Shown: positions 31,018-43,874, counted from the stretch's first letter. The stretch is 64,000 nucleotides of DNA from Ampelocalamus luodianensis (GCA_036346255.1 CM070620.1:11768671-11832670); one strand, 5' to 3'. The notes: generated from the letters alone by a model not told the origin. Numbers and translations: made by a program.

Positions 31018-34000
31018 CTGAAATTTTATTTGCATAAAGCAAGTATGAGCACAACTTCTGTGCTCGCAAGTTATACCCGTCAGGTAACAGAATGACATGC
31101 ATACATGGATGTAACAATAGAAAGGCTTATAGGGTTATCTTTGCAAAAACAACATTTGACATTAAATACCATACTAAGTTCAAAAGCTCAAGATTTATAA
31201 AATCTAAAATTGATTTTGTATTGATAAAGATAGTGTAGGCACCAACCTAACACCAACATAAACACGGGCACCAACCCGGGGCTTCAACCCATAACTTTTC
31301 TCATGGACACCCATCCATGTCAAACTGTTTTACAAAAACATTTTGAAATCGAAGTCTAACTTTGAGTGGCTTTGCCAGCATGTCCATGACCATGGACACG
31401 GTTATTCGAATAGTTTTACACTCTGCAGAGGTTGTACAACTTTACCCACAAGACATGAATTCTCTAGTTGTTTGGCATCCTTTGATACCACCGCTCACTA
31501 CCTTAGGTAAGTAGTCTAGAGCACGTGTCAAGGCATTTACAATGCGCCATTCCACCATAGTCCTCCCTCGCTAAGGTTTCACCCCCTTTGGACTACCCGT
31601 CCGCAGGGTTCAGGCCCCCTCTTGCGCCAGGTGGGACTAACATCGGTCATAACATGACTACCCCCCATACCAACAGGAATGACCATAATGGAACTTTGCA
31701 AATTAATCAGCCAGGTCCTGCCCATACAAGACATGTGGTAGTACGATGTAGCTTAGCAAGATGCGGCTCGAAGACCGGTCCTTAACTGACCTGGGCGACA
31801 ACCAACAGAACCCTGGGCTTCAACCTATCCAGTTGAGCCCGTACATAAACCTGCACCCACCAGACAACCATTTCGCCCAAGTCCAAACCATCATTTTATT
31901 TCATTTTCCAAAGTCAAATATAAAACTCCCATGACACACCAATGCCAAGGGTACAAATTAAACATCAATTGATCTTTGGCTGAAATCTCCCAAATCAAAC
32001 ATATTTGGTCTATAAGCATGGCTAAGCACAATATTTTTCAAATGATCCTAGTCCATACTATTGTATCAACTAGGTTTTATCTAAGGTGACAATATGCTTG
32101 CTTCAATTACCAAAATTGGCCATACAACGGATTTTAGACATAACTATAAATTTAAAAACAAGAATTTAAATTACTGAATATAAATAAGCATGCAGTAATA
32201 ATTTGAAACAAAATTTAAATAATTTTAAATAATGGGTGCAAATATGATCAAGAATGTAACTTACCTCGTTTGAGGTGAACAGATCAACTGATACTGAGGT
32301 GATGTTGTTTTTCTTAATAGGTCACCTAGTACTCACAAGTACTTTCTCCAGGTAGTCTATGTGTACAATCACAATGATCATACAGTCAAAATCAATCCTC
32401 TTATGTGCTCTTCAATGGCGTCGAAATCTGACTTTCCGAAGTCGTCGAAATCTAATCGCGAAATAAGCCAAATTCAAATAAAATTCAAATAACAATTCAA
32501 ATGAACTCCAAATTAAATAATTTTGGTTTAGTTAGCTAGATCTTGAATTTAGACAAATTTAGAAATTTGAATCACCCAAATCGGAGTTCGGATGCAAAAG
32601 ATATGGGCTTTTGAAGTTTGAATTTACATGAAATGATAGTTTTAGGGTTTAAAGAAATTATTGGTCAAATGAGCTCAAAATTAAATGATTTTAGTTTAGT
32701 TAGCTAGATAATAATTTTATACAAGTTTTGCAATTTGAAACACCGAATTTGGAGTTCATATGCAAAAGTTATGAGTTTTAGAAGTTTAAATCTATTTAAA
32801 AACCTAAATTCTGAATTTTTAGATTTTCTTGATTTATTTTTCTAAAGGAAAATCTTTTCTCGCGCGACATGACGTCGATAATGGAATTTCGAATTAAAAC
32901 AATTGGAGAAAAATGCCACAGTGGCTGACATGTGGGCCCCTTGGTCAATGGACCAAGTCCATGGTCCGGTCAACGTCCACGGTGGTCTCGGTCCACCGCA
33001 CAGTGCGTGCGGGTGTGCGTGTGCTGGCGCAACCACTGAGGTGGCCGCCACGTGGGTTGCCACATGGGCAAAGGTGAGGTGGCGCGACGTGGGCCGGCGC
33101 GTGGTGGTGTTCCATCCTCGATGGTTGCCGGCGACCGGAGGCACGCGGCGCGTGTGAGTGGTACCATGCGAGAGGAGAGTGTGGCGATCACGAGGCTCAC
33201 CGTGGTGGCGCGAGGTGCGAAGAATCGCCGGCGGCGTAAATAGCAGCGCGGTAGGGTCGGGCGGCGCGGTGGTTCGAGGCGCTCGCGGCGGCGTGAGCAC
33301 CGATTAAGCGAGGATGCGGCGGGCCGATGGAGTGGTCGGGCGGTCGTGGCGGCAATGGTGGCGGCGCTAAGAGCGGCGGAGTGCTTCACGGCCGGCGGTG
33401 GTATTCGCAATCCGCAAAGAGAGGTGAGGCGGAGGATGAATGGTGGTGGTGGGAGTGAGGCGGTGCGCACCCTGCTCCATTATAGGGGCGGAGAGCCGGG
33501 AGGTGGAGATCGTGTGCGGCATGGTGGCTGCGTTTCCGAGTTCGTGGGCAATCGCGCGGAGGAGGTGAGAAGCGGGGTTGGAGCGGTGGTGGGAGTGCGG
33601 TTGCGGCGCACGCATGCGCGATTACGAGGCGGTTAGGGCGGCGGTTGTGGAGCCAGGCGCGCGGCAATGGCGGCGATTTCGGGCGTGGCGCGAGGAGAAG
33701 AACGGGGAGGAAGAAAGGCGCGGGCCCACGCGAGAGATGAAGAGGTGACGGGTGGGGCAGTGCGGGTGAAGAGAGAGAGAGCGGGCGAATGGGCCGAGGC
33801 GCGGTGAAGAGGAGTGGGCCGGAGGTGTAGAAAACAGAGGTGGGCCAAGAGCTTTCGGCCCGATAGTTTTTCTGAATTTTCTTTTGACTTTTCCAATTGT
33901 TTTAATTCTAGTAATTCAATAAAGCTTTAGAAAATAGTAAATAAAATCCAAAAATCTTAAGAAAATTCACAGAAATTCCCTGGGGTATTTTGGATTTAAA

Positions 34001-34261
34001 TAAAATAATTCCAACTTATAATTGGCTAAATATTTTGCAAATAAATTATTTTGGCTTTTGATTTACTTTAGAAAAGCTTTAAAAATTCCAGAAAATTTCT
34101 AGAAATTAAACAATTTTTTATTTTTCAATTTAAATCAAATAAAACTTCAAGATCTTCAAATAAATTTCACTTTTGACTTTTAAAATTTCAAAATTCAAAT
34201 AAAATAATGAAACTCTATCAAATTTGAAAAATCCAATAAAACATTAACTTTATTTTATTTT

Positions 34262-35366
34262 ATGTACCAACACCATGAACATGCGCATGTGAGCCGTTTC
34301 CCATCGGCAAGGCTCCACTCCCGCCGACTGACGGGAAGAAAACAAGGAAACATTAGCACACACATGAATATTAGCACCGTCCCATCCACCACTCAGGTGA
34401 AAGACAAGCCGAAAGAACAAAGGGTAAAGAATTACCATACCGGATGTTCCTCCTTCAGTCTCACTAATCACCATGTTTGTCGATTTCTTTTCTTGTTTAT
34501 ATTTGCGGTCTGGGCATGCACTAGCCCAATGCTCATCACTCCTGCAAACAAAACATCCTCCACCTTTCTTGTTGTTTTTCTTCTTGAACTCAAAGAGTTT
34601 GCTTAGGCTTTGTATTGTTGTTCTCTTGCTTGTTCTTCTTCCTCTTATTACGAGATCCAAATGAGTTTTCTTACGCACTATATTTGCAATGGAAGACTCA
34701 ACTCCTTTTCCACGGTTGTCTTTTGCTCTCGCCCTCTCCTCAACATCAAGAGATCCAATAAGCTCAGCCACGCTAAACTCTTGTCTCTTGTGTTTTAGAG
34801 AAGTAGCAAAATCCCTCCAAGAAGGTGGCAACTTAGCGATTATACCACCGGCCACAAATTTGTCGGGTAACACACATGGAAAATGTTCTAGTTCCTTCGC
34901 TAGCGCTTGTATCTCATGAGCTGTTCCACTCTGGATCGGTTCTCAACCATCTTGTAGTCATCAAGTGCTCCATGAGGTATAGCTCATCACCCGACATCGA
35001 AACTCCAAACTTTGCCTCAAGAGCATCCCATAATTCTTTGCCTGATGTGCAAGATATGTAGTTTTTCTCATACTTGCTATGAAGTGCACTAATCACGGCG
35101 CCTCGAAACAGGTTGTCAGCAGCCAAGAACTTTTGCTCCTCATCAGGAGTAAATTGTTCAGGCTTCCCTTGTGCGGCGTGAAAGCAGTTCATAGCAGTCA
35201 ACCACAGTACCATCTTGGCACGCCATATCATGAAATTCTTGCCATCAAAAATATTTGGCTTCAAGGCGGCAGCAAAACCACTGACAGAAAAATGCCTATT
35301 ATTAGGTTTTTGGAATGTTAGAAATTTAGGCATTTTCATGGTCAATTTAATCCAGAAATAAAACAT
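34262..35366 (-). pseudogene. Copia gag and protease start, degenerate
   Basis: The gag begins near the 'MPKFLTFQK' methionine, with 'FDGKNFMIWRAKMVLWL' and 'KELWDALEAKFG'. A break around 34900 is followed by 'DKFVAGGIIAKLPPSWRDF', a complete CCHC zinc knuckle 'CFVCRSDEHWASACP', and the protease active-site region 'DGANIHVCA' in which the expected D-T/S-G is reduced to D-G. The coding sequence stops at the junction with the minus-strand Gypsy LTR. No integrase or RT is present downstream. Confidence 0.85.
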
Positions 35367-35479
35367 CGTGAAATTTTGATGACATATATGTGCATGTGTA
35401 TATTGCTAACAAAAGCTACAGACATGCAAGAATGACATACCTATCGATACCGCAAATACACAAAATACGGTAATAAGAG

Positions 35480-36341
35480 AGTTTAGAGTGTACCAGGCGG
35501 AGGGTCCCATGCCGAGGGCATCGGAGGCTCCATTCGCATACGAGTCATGGTGCGTTGCTCAAGTCGTGGATCACGATCGGTGCGGGATGATGTTCGCGAT
35601 GCGATCCACGACGGTCACCGGAAGGCGATGTCGTGAAATCGGCGAGGAAGAAGACGTAGGCGATGTGGGCGAGCGTTCGTTAGGAAGAAGACAACGGCGG
35701 CGTGAGCGGCGATCGAATCGCTCCCCAAAACCTAATCGCCGCACACCCGTGCAAGGTTCGCAGATGGGCGATGGTTCCGAGGCACTGCTCACCCGTTGCT
35801 CGTCGCGCAGAGGAACGAGTCGGGAAAAACGACGGTGAAAAGTGGTCTCTCGGATGTGAAGCGGAGAGGACTTGAACCGACAGGAGTTTCCGTTTATACT
35901 CGCCGCCGGAGAGAAAAGGTCACGAGGAGCTCGGAGATGGAGACATGAAGAGATGGTAACCGCGCAATCAATTCGCCTCCACCATAAAGAGAAAACTCCG
36001 TAATTATGTGGATTAAGTGCCACCATTCACGAGAGAAACTCCGTAATTATGTGGATTAAGTGGCAAAATTGATCACGCCCGCTCGTCCGCTCGCGCTGCT
36101 GCCGCCACGCCACGCCCACGCCACGGCCTCGGCCTCGGCGCGGCGGCAAGCGCGTGTGGCACTTTGTGTTCTTTTCTCAGCTTCTCAATAGAGATGGATA
36201 ATTTCCAACCATATAAGCTAAGTTAACGTTCAGTCAAATTCCCGTACGGTATTAAACCATACAACGCTTATTGTTACGGACCGTAGAGTTTTATTTGATT
36301 TATTAAATATTATATGGGCCAAGCCCATAATATATCCAACA
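35480..36341 (-). repeat. 5' LTR of the broken Copia element (approximate)
   Basis: It starts on the minus strand at 36341 with TGTTGGATATATTATGGG, the same opening as the 14039-14942 LTR, and shares the AAACCTAATCG...ACCCGTGCA block. The LTR end is not clear: no intact TGGTATCAGAGC primer site is seen between it and gag, only a degenerate TGGTACACTC near 35490. Confidence 0.6.
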
Positions 36342-36346
36342 AACCT

Positions 36347-37355
36347 GGCCACCAACACGCAAATCTGCAACAAAGTTAAATCTAGAGCCAGGAATTGCGT
36401 CTCTAGCATGGCATTACCAGCTCCTTTCAGGATGTTGTTTGCGATGAGCTGGGATTCATCACGAGGACTTGAGGCTTGAGCTCAGAAGGTGCTAGCTTGA
36501 CAGAGTTGAACATCTGCGCAGTGAATTTGTGGTTTCTGAGGGACAAGAATGACATCTTCAGCAAGAGCTGAGTGACACCAATGAGAACATACATTGACAC
36601 TGCAGTGCAGGAGGAGATGATGCGAGTGAATCAGTTTGCCAGTGAGGAGGACAAAGTAGCGTATGGTATAGCAACCTAAAGCGGTGGTAACAGGAACTGT
36701 GAGCAGAAGGGCCGTGTCACTGCAGGACTGGACCGTCTCGCCATGCACTCACTACTGCCCCTTGGTCGTAGTTGAGCCCTGTCAAGAAGAGAAGCAGTCA
36801 GGTCCGCTGCTTAGGCAGCCTACTCCTGCAGGCTGCGGAACCCTCATTGATCAAAGCATATATATATCTACCATAACAATACAATAGTTTTTAATTTGTT
36901 ATCACCATTACCTACGTTCATCAAACCTGGATGTTTATAACTACTCAACATCTCTAAAACCTAAGTTGGATGAACATATATTTCGGATGAAAACAATATA
37001 GCTCATTTGGGCTTCCACACGAGTGTCAAACTTTATTTTCAAGAAGCTTGAGATGGCAATAGTTGGGAAACCATTGAAGATTCTTTAAGTCAATGTCAAC
37101 TGTAACATGTATCAAACCATTGAATAGTAATGTTGCCAAGCACTATTCTGCCCTCAAACTAGCAAAGGTACAATTAAAATGTTTGGTAACATTATCATAA
37201 TAAGTCTTCCGATTCCAATTACGTAGATTCCTTATGTTATCCATGTTGGATCTCGACAGTTGACACTGTAAACTACACATTTTTGGTATATTACGTAGTT
37301 GAGGATTTGGAGCTGTTTATAAGGCTTCATGGTCCTGCAGACTATATGCTGTTCA
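36347..37355. other. unassigned, with an exon-like remnant
   Basis: At 36480-36760 the minus strand has open but frame-shifted stretches ('MSFLSLRNHKFTAQMFNSV' in one frame), possibly a decayed transmembrane-protein exon. The rest is AT-rich and non-coding. Confidence 0.35.
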
Positions 37356-37891
37356 TTGTTATGGACTCGTTCTTTGGTAATAAGTATACGTGTCGGTTTA
37401 ATCCGTTGCCGGCCGCGACTGTGCTGAATCCGGCAAAGCTACGGAGCGAAACCGAGTTGGACTCTGGTACTTAGCGTGACCGAGTAGGATTCTGGCCCTG
37501 TTGCGCATGCCTTGCGCAAGGGAGGAACTCAATAGAGATTGTATCAGTTTCATAAATAGGTATATTAGGTAGTATCCCTCTCGGATATTTAGAGATTGTG
37601 AGCTATCCCTTTCGGATACATTTAGTGTTTAGTCCTCCAAGTACAAGGGCACCGAATTGTATTAAACAAATCAAGGAATAATAGAGTAGTTTCTCCCCCT
37701 TCTCTACCGCACGGCTCAGAGCCTCCTTGCACTGGCCGGGAACAAGTCCCAACCTGCCCACGAGGACGAGCTTCATCGCTCTCCATACCCCCCCCACACT
37801 CAAACCCCGATTCCTGTTTTCATCTTCTTTCACCCTTGCGACATCACCTCAAGCCGAGCCATACCAATTTGGTATCAGAGCCGAACGTCGT

Positions 37892-39318
37892 CATGTCCGG
37901 TGACGATCCTAAGTCTCAGGCGGCTACCGTCGCTAGAGAAGACTCAGCCTAGCTCGGTCAGATTCTCGCGCAGCTGTCCACACTCAACTGAAGTTTGGAT
38001 AGCCATGATCTGCGTATATCGCGCACGAAAAAATTCCAAACGGAGGATCCGAATAGCTGGTGTCGGCTCCAATGGCAGGCCGTGGCCAGATGGGTGACGG
38101 TTTCCATGGTGTGCCGCGATATCATAAGTTGGAATTTCCAACAAATGATGGAGACGAAGACCCCCTAACCTCGCTCAATCGATGTGAGCACTTTTTTCGC
38201 GTCCAGCGTACGATGGAAGAGGGGAAAGTTTGGCTCGCAGCCTACCATCTCATAGGCAAAACACAATTGTGGTACTATCAACTCGAGCGAAACGAGAGTG
38301 TTCTATCACGACCTCGCTTTGTCAAGTATGTGAATATGCACATCGGGCCGCCCTTACGCAGCAATCCGCTGGGGAAATTGGCTCATCTACGGTGCACAGG
38401 GACTATCCAAGAGTACCAATAATAATTCCTCGCCTTGCTATGCTGCACCGAGTAGCTTTCGGCCAAGCAACAAGTCCAGCCCTTCACGGTCGGACTCTGC
38501 AACCCGCTGAAGGGCGACGTCGAACTACACAATCCATCCAATTTGCAAACGGCGGTGAGTCTGGCCTATGCTTATGAGCACCGCGGCGAGGAAGATACAA
38601 CCGAGGCTCTTGTGTCGTTACGCAACACCACTACGTCACGATTTTCAGCGCCAATCCCATCCAAACAGTCAAGCCTCAACTGGCTGGTTGTGCGCCATCT
38701 CCACCGATCACCCACCCGCCCAACCCAGCGACACCGGGCACTCCACAGCGTGGGTTGTTGCCGGGACCACCCACCTCTCGGTTCTAGCGCCTCACGCCCG
38801 AGGAGATGAACGACTGCCGCCTCAAAGGGTTATGCTACAACTGCCTGGCAAAGCTCACCTGTGATCATGCTTGTTCATTCAAGGGCATCTATCTTCTCGA
38901 GCTCGATGACGACTCCGGTGATGAACCGGCCGACACTGACGTACAAATTTCCTTGCACGCCATCACGGGTGTGAGTACTGGCTGGACCATGAAGCTCCGG
39001 GTGTCCATTCAGGGCTTCCTCACGGCTTTGGTGGACTCCGGCTCGATGCATAATTTTTTGGTCGACAGCGTTGTTGACCGCATTGGGGTTCGCCTTACCC
39101 CGCTCCTTGGGATGAAGGTCATGGTGGCAAATGGCGATCGTGTCACTAGGTTGGGGGTGCACCACAGCTTGCGCATCAACATCAACAACGAGTCTTTCAA
39201 CATCAACTGCTACGCTTTACCGCTGGAAGGCTTTGACGTGGTGTTGGGCATTCAGTGGCTCTGTGCCCTTGGGTCTATTGTTTGGGACTTTGACCTTCTT
39301 ACCATGTCTTTCTGGTGA
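37892..39318 (+). pseudogene. Gypsy gag and protease, degenerate
   Basis: Gag starts at the ATG at 37892 and hits a TAG after 19 codons. Further on are 'HKLEFPTNDGDEDPLTSLNRCE' type gag motifs (38118-38190) and a damaged zinc knuckle 'CYNCLAKLTCDHAC' (38830-38870). The protease 38942-39318 contains 'ALVDSGSMHNFLV' with the D-S-G catalytic motif intact and 'VVLGIQWL' as the flap-proximal motif. Stops and frameshifts separate gag from protease. Confidence 0.8.
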
Positions 39319-39358
39319 CGGGATCACCAGGTGACATGGCAGGGCCTCGTCACTGACC

Positions 39359-40290
39359 ATGGCATCCCACACGTTCACTCGTGCGCCCGTGCTGACTAAT
39401 ATTTTGCTAGAGTTTGCACCTATCTTCGACGTTCCACGTGGCCTTCCTCCGCCTCGCCATCATGATCATCACATCCTTCTTCTTCCTGGGATAGCTCCGA
39501 TGGTTGTTCGTCTGTACCGGTACACGCAGTTTTTGAAGGATGAAGTTGAGCGCCAGTGTGACGACATGCTTCAACAGGGAATCATCAGGGAGAGTACGTC
39601 GGCTTTCTCAACACCAATGCTTTTGGTCAAAAAGCACGATGCTACTTGGCGTTTTTGTGTGGACTATCGCGCCTTGAATGACAAGACCGTAAAGGACAAA
39701 TTTCCAATTCCGGTCGTCGATGAGCTCTTGGATGAGCTCAAGGGCGCGTGTTTCTTCACAAAGTTGGACCTATGTAGCGGCTATCACCAAGTCCGAATGC
39801 ATCAGCCGAACATTGAGAAGACTACTTTTTGTACGCATCAAGGCCATTTTGAGTTCATGGTTATGTCTTTTGGCCTCACCAGCGCACCGACAACCTTTCA
39901 AGTTCTTATGAATGATGTTCTTAAGCCTTTTCTTCGTCGCTTCGTCTTGGTGTTTTTTTTTAACAATATTTTGATTTACAGTTCATCCTGGTCGGAACAT
40001 ATTTAGTAGGTGCGTGCAGTCCTCCAGCTTTTAGCCGAAAACAAGTTGTTCCTTAAGCGATCCAAGTGTTCTTTTGGTCTGGATTCGGTTGCCTATTTGG
40101 GCCACATCATCTCCGGCAGGGCATGGCAATGGATCCGAATAAGGTTTTGGCAGTGGCGGATTGGCCAGTTCCTACTTCAGTCAGGGCTTTGCGTGGGTTC
40201 TTTGGTCTCACCAGTTATTACCGCAAATTTATCAAAGATTACAGACTCATTGCAACCCCTCTCACCAAGTTGAGGAAAAAGGAGGCGTAT
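39359..40290 (+). pseudogene. Gypsy reverse transcriptase, catalytically dead
   Basis: Typical Gypsy RT blocks: 'ESTSAFSTPMLLVKKHD', 'WRFCVDYRALNDKTVKDKFP', 'FFTKLDLCSGYHQVRMH', 'FGLTSAPTTFQVLMNDVL'. The catalytic box, normally FFDD-ILIYS, reads FFFNN-ILIYS at 39953-39982: both Asp are Asn and one extra Phe codon is present in a T-run. A stop follows at 40006. The thumb and connection continue in other frames to about 40290. Confidence 0.87.
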
Positions 40291-41156
40291 GCTCTGTCTT
40301 CTATGGTATATAATATTAATAACATGCTTCTTGGTGGAATCCCAATTTGGCACAAAACCATTGGATATAAAACGCTAAATTCACACATGTGCAAGCTGCC
40401 AGACATTTGTTCAATGAGTGTTGAGGAATGAACACCTTATAGCCCAGTTTGTGCTTCATGGGTCAATGTTAGTCAATTTTATGGTCCATGTGAAGCATAC
40501 AGAGAATAGGCATTTGTTCCATTTGTTCTTTCATAGTCCTCACTCCACACAATGACAAGCGGCAATTCTACACAAAAGGAAGAATAGAAGATTCTCCAGA
40601 TCAAGCTGCACAAGGGCTTGATTCTACATGATAGCCATCCAATATGTCTAAATAGATTTTGGATGATCAAGTAGAAAAATATGATAGTACTTGCATAAGG
40701 AAAGAGAATTGAAACATAAATAGATGTCAAAGAAATACTAAAGTTCTCAACTGATAACATACGTTAGCAACTTCCGCTCCCACACTACAAAATGCACCAA
40801 ATCAATATTATCCACTACCCACAAAGAATAAATTGTATCAAACCAATAGTATCACAATATCCAGTGGCTCAATAAGCGCAGCCAGAATATTCAAGGAAAG
40901 CAAATATTTGCATGACCATGGAAACTTTGGAAAGCATGTCTATGAAACCATTATTCTGTTTTTATTTTTCCATGATGATACATCCTTACATAGGAAAAAG
41001 GAAGAAATCAATAGCATTATATACCTAGAAAAATGGTGCAAAATGGTATTTCTTTGATGAACTTCCTATTAACCATAAATAACAACCAGTAACTCACTCG
41101 GTACCAACAAATTAAATTGGTAAGAGCATCTATTTCGAGAACAATGTCACGGGCAC
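40291..41156. other. unassigned AT-rich flank (3' side of the purine permease gene)
   Basis: No coding signal. It probably contains the 3' UTR and poly(A) region of the minus-strand gene starting at 43037. Confidence 0.4.
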
Positions 41157-43037
41157 TTAAGAATTCTCCTCCACGCTGACTGAAGTCTTCCTAGCTTTCT
41201 TGTCATCAACATATAACTGGTAGCCATACGAAATAAATCCCCAGATGGCCATCAGCATAGCTATAATCTTTATTCCATCCATCTTGTCATGAAAGAAAAT
41301 CACAGCGAAAACAGGAATGATGGGTAGAGCTAGGGTGCTTATCACATTTGAAAAGAGTGATGACACCACAAAGATCAACCCCACCACTCCAACAGAAGCT
41401 ATCTGCCAAGATATAGCAGTCCACAGTAGTGTCATTACATATGACAGCTTCCCTGAGCGGAACACATGCATCTCTCCCTCCAGAGTCTTCCATTCACCAC
41501 TTGCGAATAACCCAACTAGAGAAGCCAATGTTGCCACAAGTGCTGTATAAATCTGCATGTTCAACACGACTGAGAAGGTCTCCCTCTTAATAACCTTCTC
41601 GAATGCAACTTGCATTAGGGAGAGAATAAGTGAGTATGTGGCTGATGCTCCTAGTGTCAACAAGAAACCCAATATGTATTTCCCGTGTGAGATATCATTA
41701 GTGCCCTGAGATTCTTCATCAACTCCAAGGAGTGAAGCGGAAAAGGTAAGGAGGATTACAGAGTTGAAAATCAAAGGGGTTAACTTTTGAGCATTGAGAA
41801 CATATGAGAAGACAGCATTGAAGGCTAGCTGACTAGCACAAATGAGCGAATACGTTGAGACAGGAAGATATAATAGGCCATAGGAATACATCAAATCGTC
41901 TGCAGCTATGATGAGCCCCAAGACAACATATATCAGAGTGATTTTGGAGACAGGAGTCTCAGGGCTACTGATGGTTGTTTGTGTAGAAGGTGACTTTGAA
42001 CGGAAAAGATATAGGGGAATGAACAACACCGGAAAGCCAGCAGTTTGGACAAATGTGGACATCCACTTGCTATTGCCACCTTGATTGTAGTAGAACCTCC
42101 CAAGGAGTGTTGATGTCGTCTGACCCGCAATGAGGAAGAAAATGTTCACTGCCACCATCAACCACCATTGCCAATGCTTAACAGGAGAGTTTTGTGGTGG
42201 TGCTTCATGGGTTGATGATGTTGCAGCTTTGGATGATCCTGCAATTCAAAGTAAGAAGGCAACGCAACAGGTTAGACCAAACCGCAAATGCTTAGCATAG
42301 ATGATAACAGGACATAACCAGATGCTCTTGAGGAATTTCTGCAACTACTAGTAACGCCATAAAGTCTACTTCTTTGTGAAATGCATTGCATATTTGCATA
42401 TAGCTGGTGTTCTCATCAACAACTAAACCACCTCAGGCAGATGAACAACAGGATTTCTCATCACCATCTAAACACGCCAGTACGCCACCAGCCCACCACC
42501 GCACATGACGCGCACGCACTCACTGGCACACTGCCTTCAAATCAGCAACAGTGCAAAGAGGCGTTCGCTGCGTGACGCGCAGCGCGTGCACCACAAAGCA
42601 CATGCAGCAATAAGCCAATAAGGATATGGAAATCATGCGCGCACGCGCAGGTTAAAAATGAAAGATGATCTAAACTCTAATCCAATGCTCATAAACAAAA
42701 CTCGCTACACCAAACAGGGCGCCCTACACGAACAGGCAATTCATCGAACACCTCGTGCGCCTGCTCCCACACCAACGTACCACCAAAAAGCCTAAGAAGG
42801 CGAACGAGATCATCTCTCTATCAGGGTTTCCCACTGTCCCGCACGCACCGGAAGGCAACTCCAAGTCTCCAATCAGGAGAATTCCGCGCTTTTCTCACCA
42901 CTCCCTTAACGAAAAGCAAAAAGAAAAAAGGAAAAAACTAACTAACAGTAAGACGGAGAGATAGATAGATAAGCGGCAGATTGACCTGCGATTTGTATCT
43001 GGACCTCTTCCTGGTTGTTGCCGTCGTCGCCGGCCAT
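41157..43037 (-). CDS. purine permease (PUP11-like)
   Basis: A two-exon gene for 377 residues. Exon 1 is 43037-42986 (ATG to GCAG|GTCAAT); exon 2 is 42238-41157 after acceptor TTGCAG; the 747-bp intron is phase 1 and makes a Gly codon. The product starts MAGDDGNNQEEVQIQIAG, then 'KHWQWWLMVAVNIFFLIAGQ' opens the first of about ten membrane helices. Family hallmarks are 'LLGRFYYNQGGNSKWM' after helix 1, 'YGLLYLPVSTYSLI', 'KLTPLIFNSVILLTFSASLL' and 'WGFISYGYQLY' at the end. PUPs move adenine, cytokinin bases or other purine derivatives with protons across the plasma or internal membranes. Full length matches the family (350-400). Substrate is not inferable. Which PUP number it is rests on recalled similarity and is tentative. 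Confidence 0.92.
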
Positions 43038-43660
43038 GTCGTCGCCGAGACGCCCGTGTGCGCGATCCGAGGCAAGCGGAGGAGTGTGGAGATGATACGA
43101 GGGGAGGAGATGATGAGAGAGAGGAGGCGGGCGGTGGTCAGCGTGCGATGGAGCGCCGCACGGGGGTAGCTGGTAGGACCGCGGAGCAGCGTTCTTTTTG
43201 TACTTTGCGTTGCGTCTTTTGCCGTTGTTATCGTGTGACGAACAATACCAAGGACTTTCCAGTCGGGTTCGCCTTCGGTGCGTCACCGATTCGGGATAGT
43301 CAGTGGAGACGAGCCCAACAGTTGTAGCTAGTACTCCAGAATTGACCCAACATAAATGTAGTTGCGTAGCCGCGAACTCATGTTTTTTTTTTTTGGTAAT
43401 TTTGATGCTGCACGCTAGCCCGTACAAGTGAAATATCGTATGCAATCGTCAAGTGACCAGCCCACACATGCTGATATGTTCATATCAGTCGCTTATAAGC
43501 AGATTGCATAGCAACGGTAAACAAAAGCGTGTGGGACTATGGGCCTTGCCTTGCCGAAGCCCAGGTCCAACTCGACAACTCACATCCACCTCACGTTCCC
43601 CTTCCCATGTTGTTCTCGTTCCAAAATTCCCTATTCAATCAATCGAGCAATTCCCCATTC
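43038..43660. other. 5' leader and promoter region of the purine permease gene
   Basis: A GA-rich run (read on the plus strand, GGGAGGAGATGATGAGAGAGAGGAGG at 43100, so a CT-rich leader on the gene strand) precedes the ATG. Further upstream is AT-rich, with a T10 run at 43383. Confidence 0.4.
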
Positions 43661-43874
43661 AATCGAGGCATTGATCGACCACTGACCTGAGGAGTAAGGA
43701 GGGAGGCCGTGTCAGGACAAGGCAGGGAGCCGGCAGCCTGGTGGGTGAGTAGATCTGGGCAGCTGGGTGGGCGTGGAAGCCGAACCAGCCAGTCCAACCG
43801 GAGCGTGGCCTCGTGGGGAGCTGGGGAGGCGAGCCCGGAGGTTGGAGGAGGCGAAGGGTGATTGGCCGAGGGAG

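Larger units (their letters stand above)
30426..34250 (-). mobile_element. large Gypsy LTR, minus orientation (copy 4), one end unresolved
   Basis: On the minus strand it ends TTAATCCCGGGTTCCTACA at 30426. It shares with copies 1-3 the AT-rich body, the GTGCTC...TTGTGCTC block, the 'TTAGTTAGCTAGAT' block (two tandem versions near 32540 and 32700) and a TATA-like CTATAAT near 33479-33485. Its beginning (right end in window coordinates) lacks the expected GGGCTGTTACA and meets Copia gag near 34250-34262. No TSD for its left flank CTGCG is found. It could be a truncated LTR or a solo LTR whose start has decayed. Confidence 0.65.
37356..40290 (+). mobile_element. Ty3/Gypsy element, decayed and 3'-truncated
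   Basis: A probable 5' LTR (about 37356-37866, start uncertain) is followed by the PBS TGGTATCAGAGCC at 37870-37882. Gag, zinc knuckle, protease and RT segments follow in Gypsy order. RNase H, integrase and the 3' LTR are missing: after 'PLTKLRKKEAYAL' near 40290 the sequence is unrelated. A TATA-like CATAAATAGG lies near 37550. Confidence 0.75.

Noticed and set aside
34914..36341. A host gene at the minus-strand ORFs
   Set aside because: The motifs are Copia gag (zinc knuckle C-x2-C-x4-H-x4-C and adjacent protease), linked to an LTR-like upstream region.
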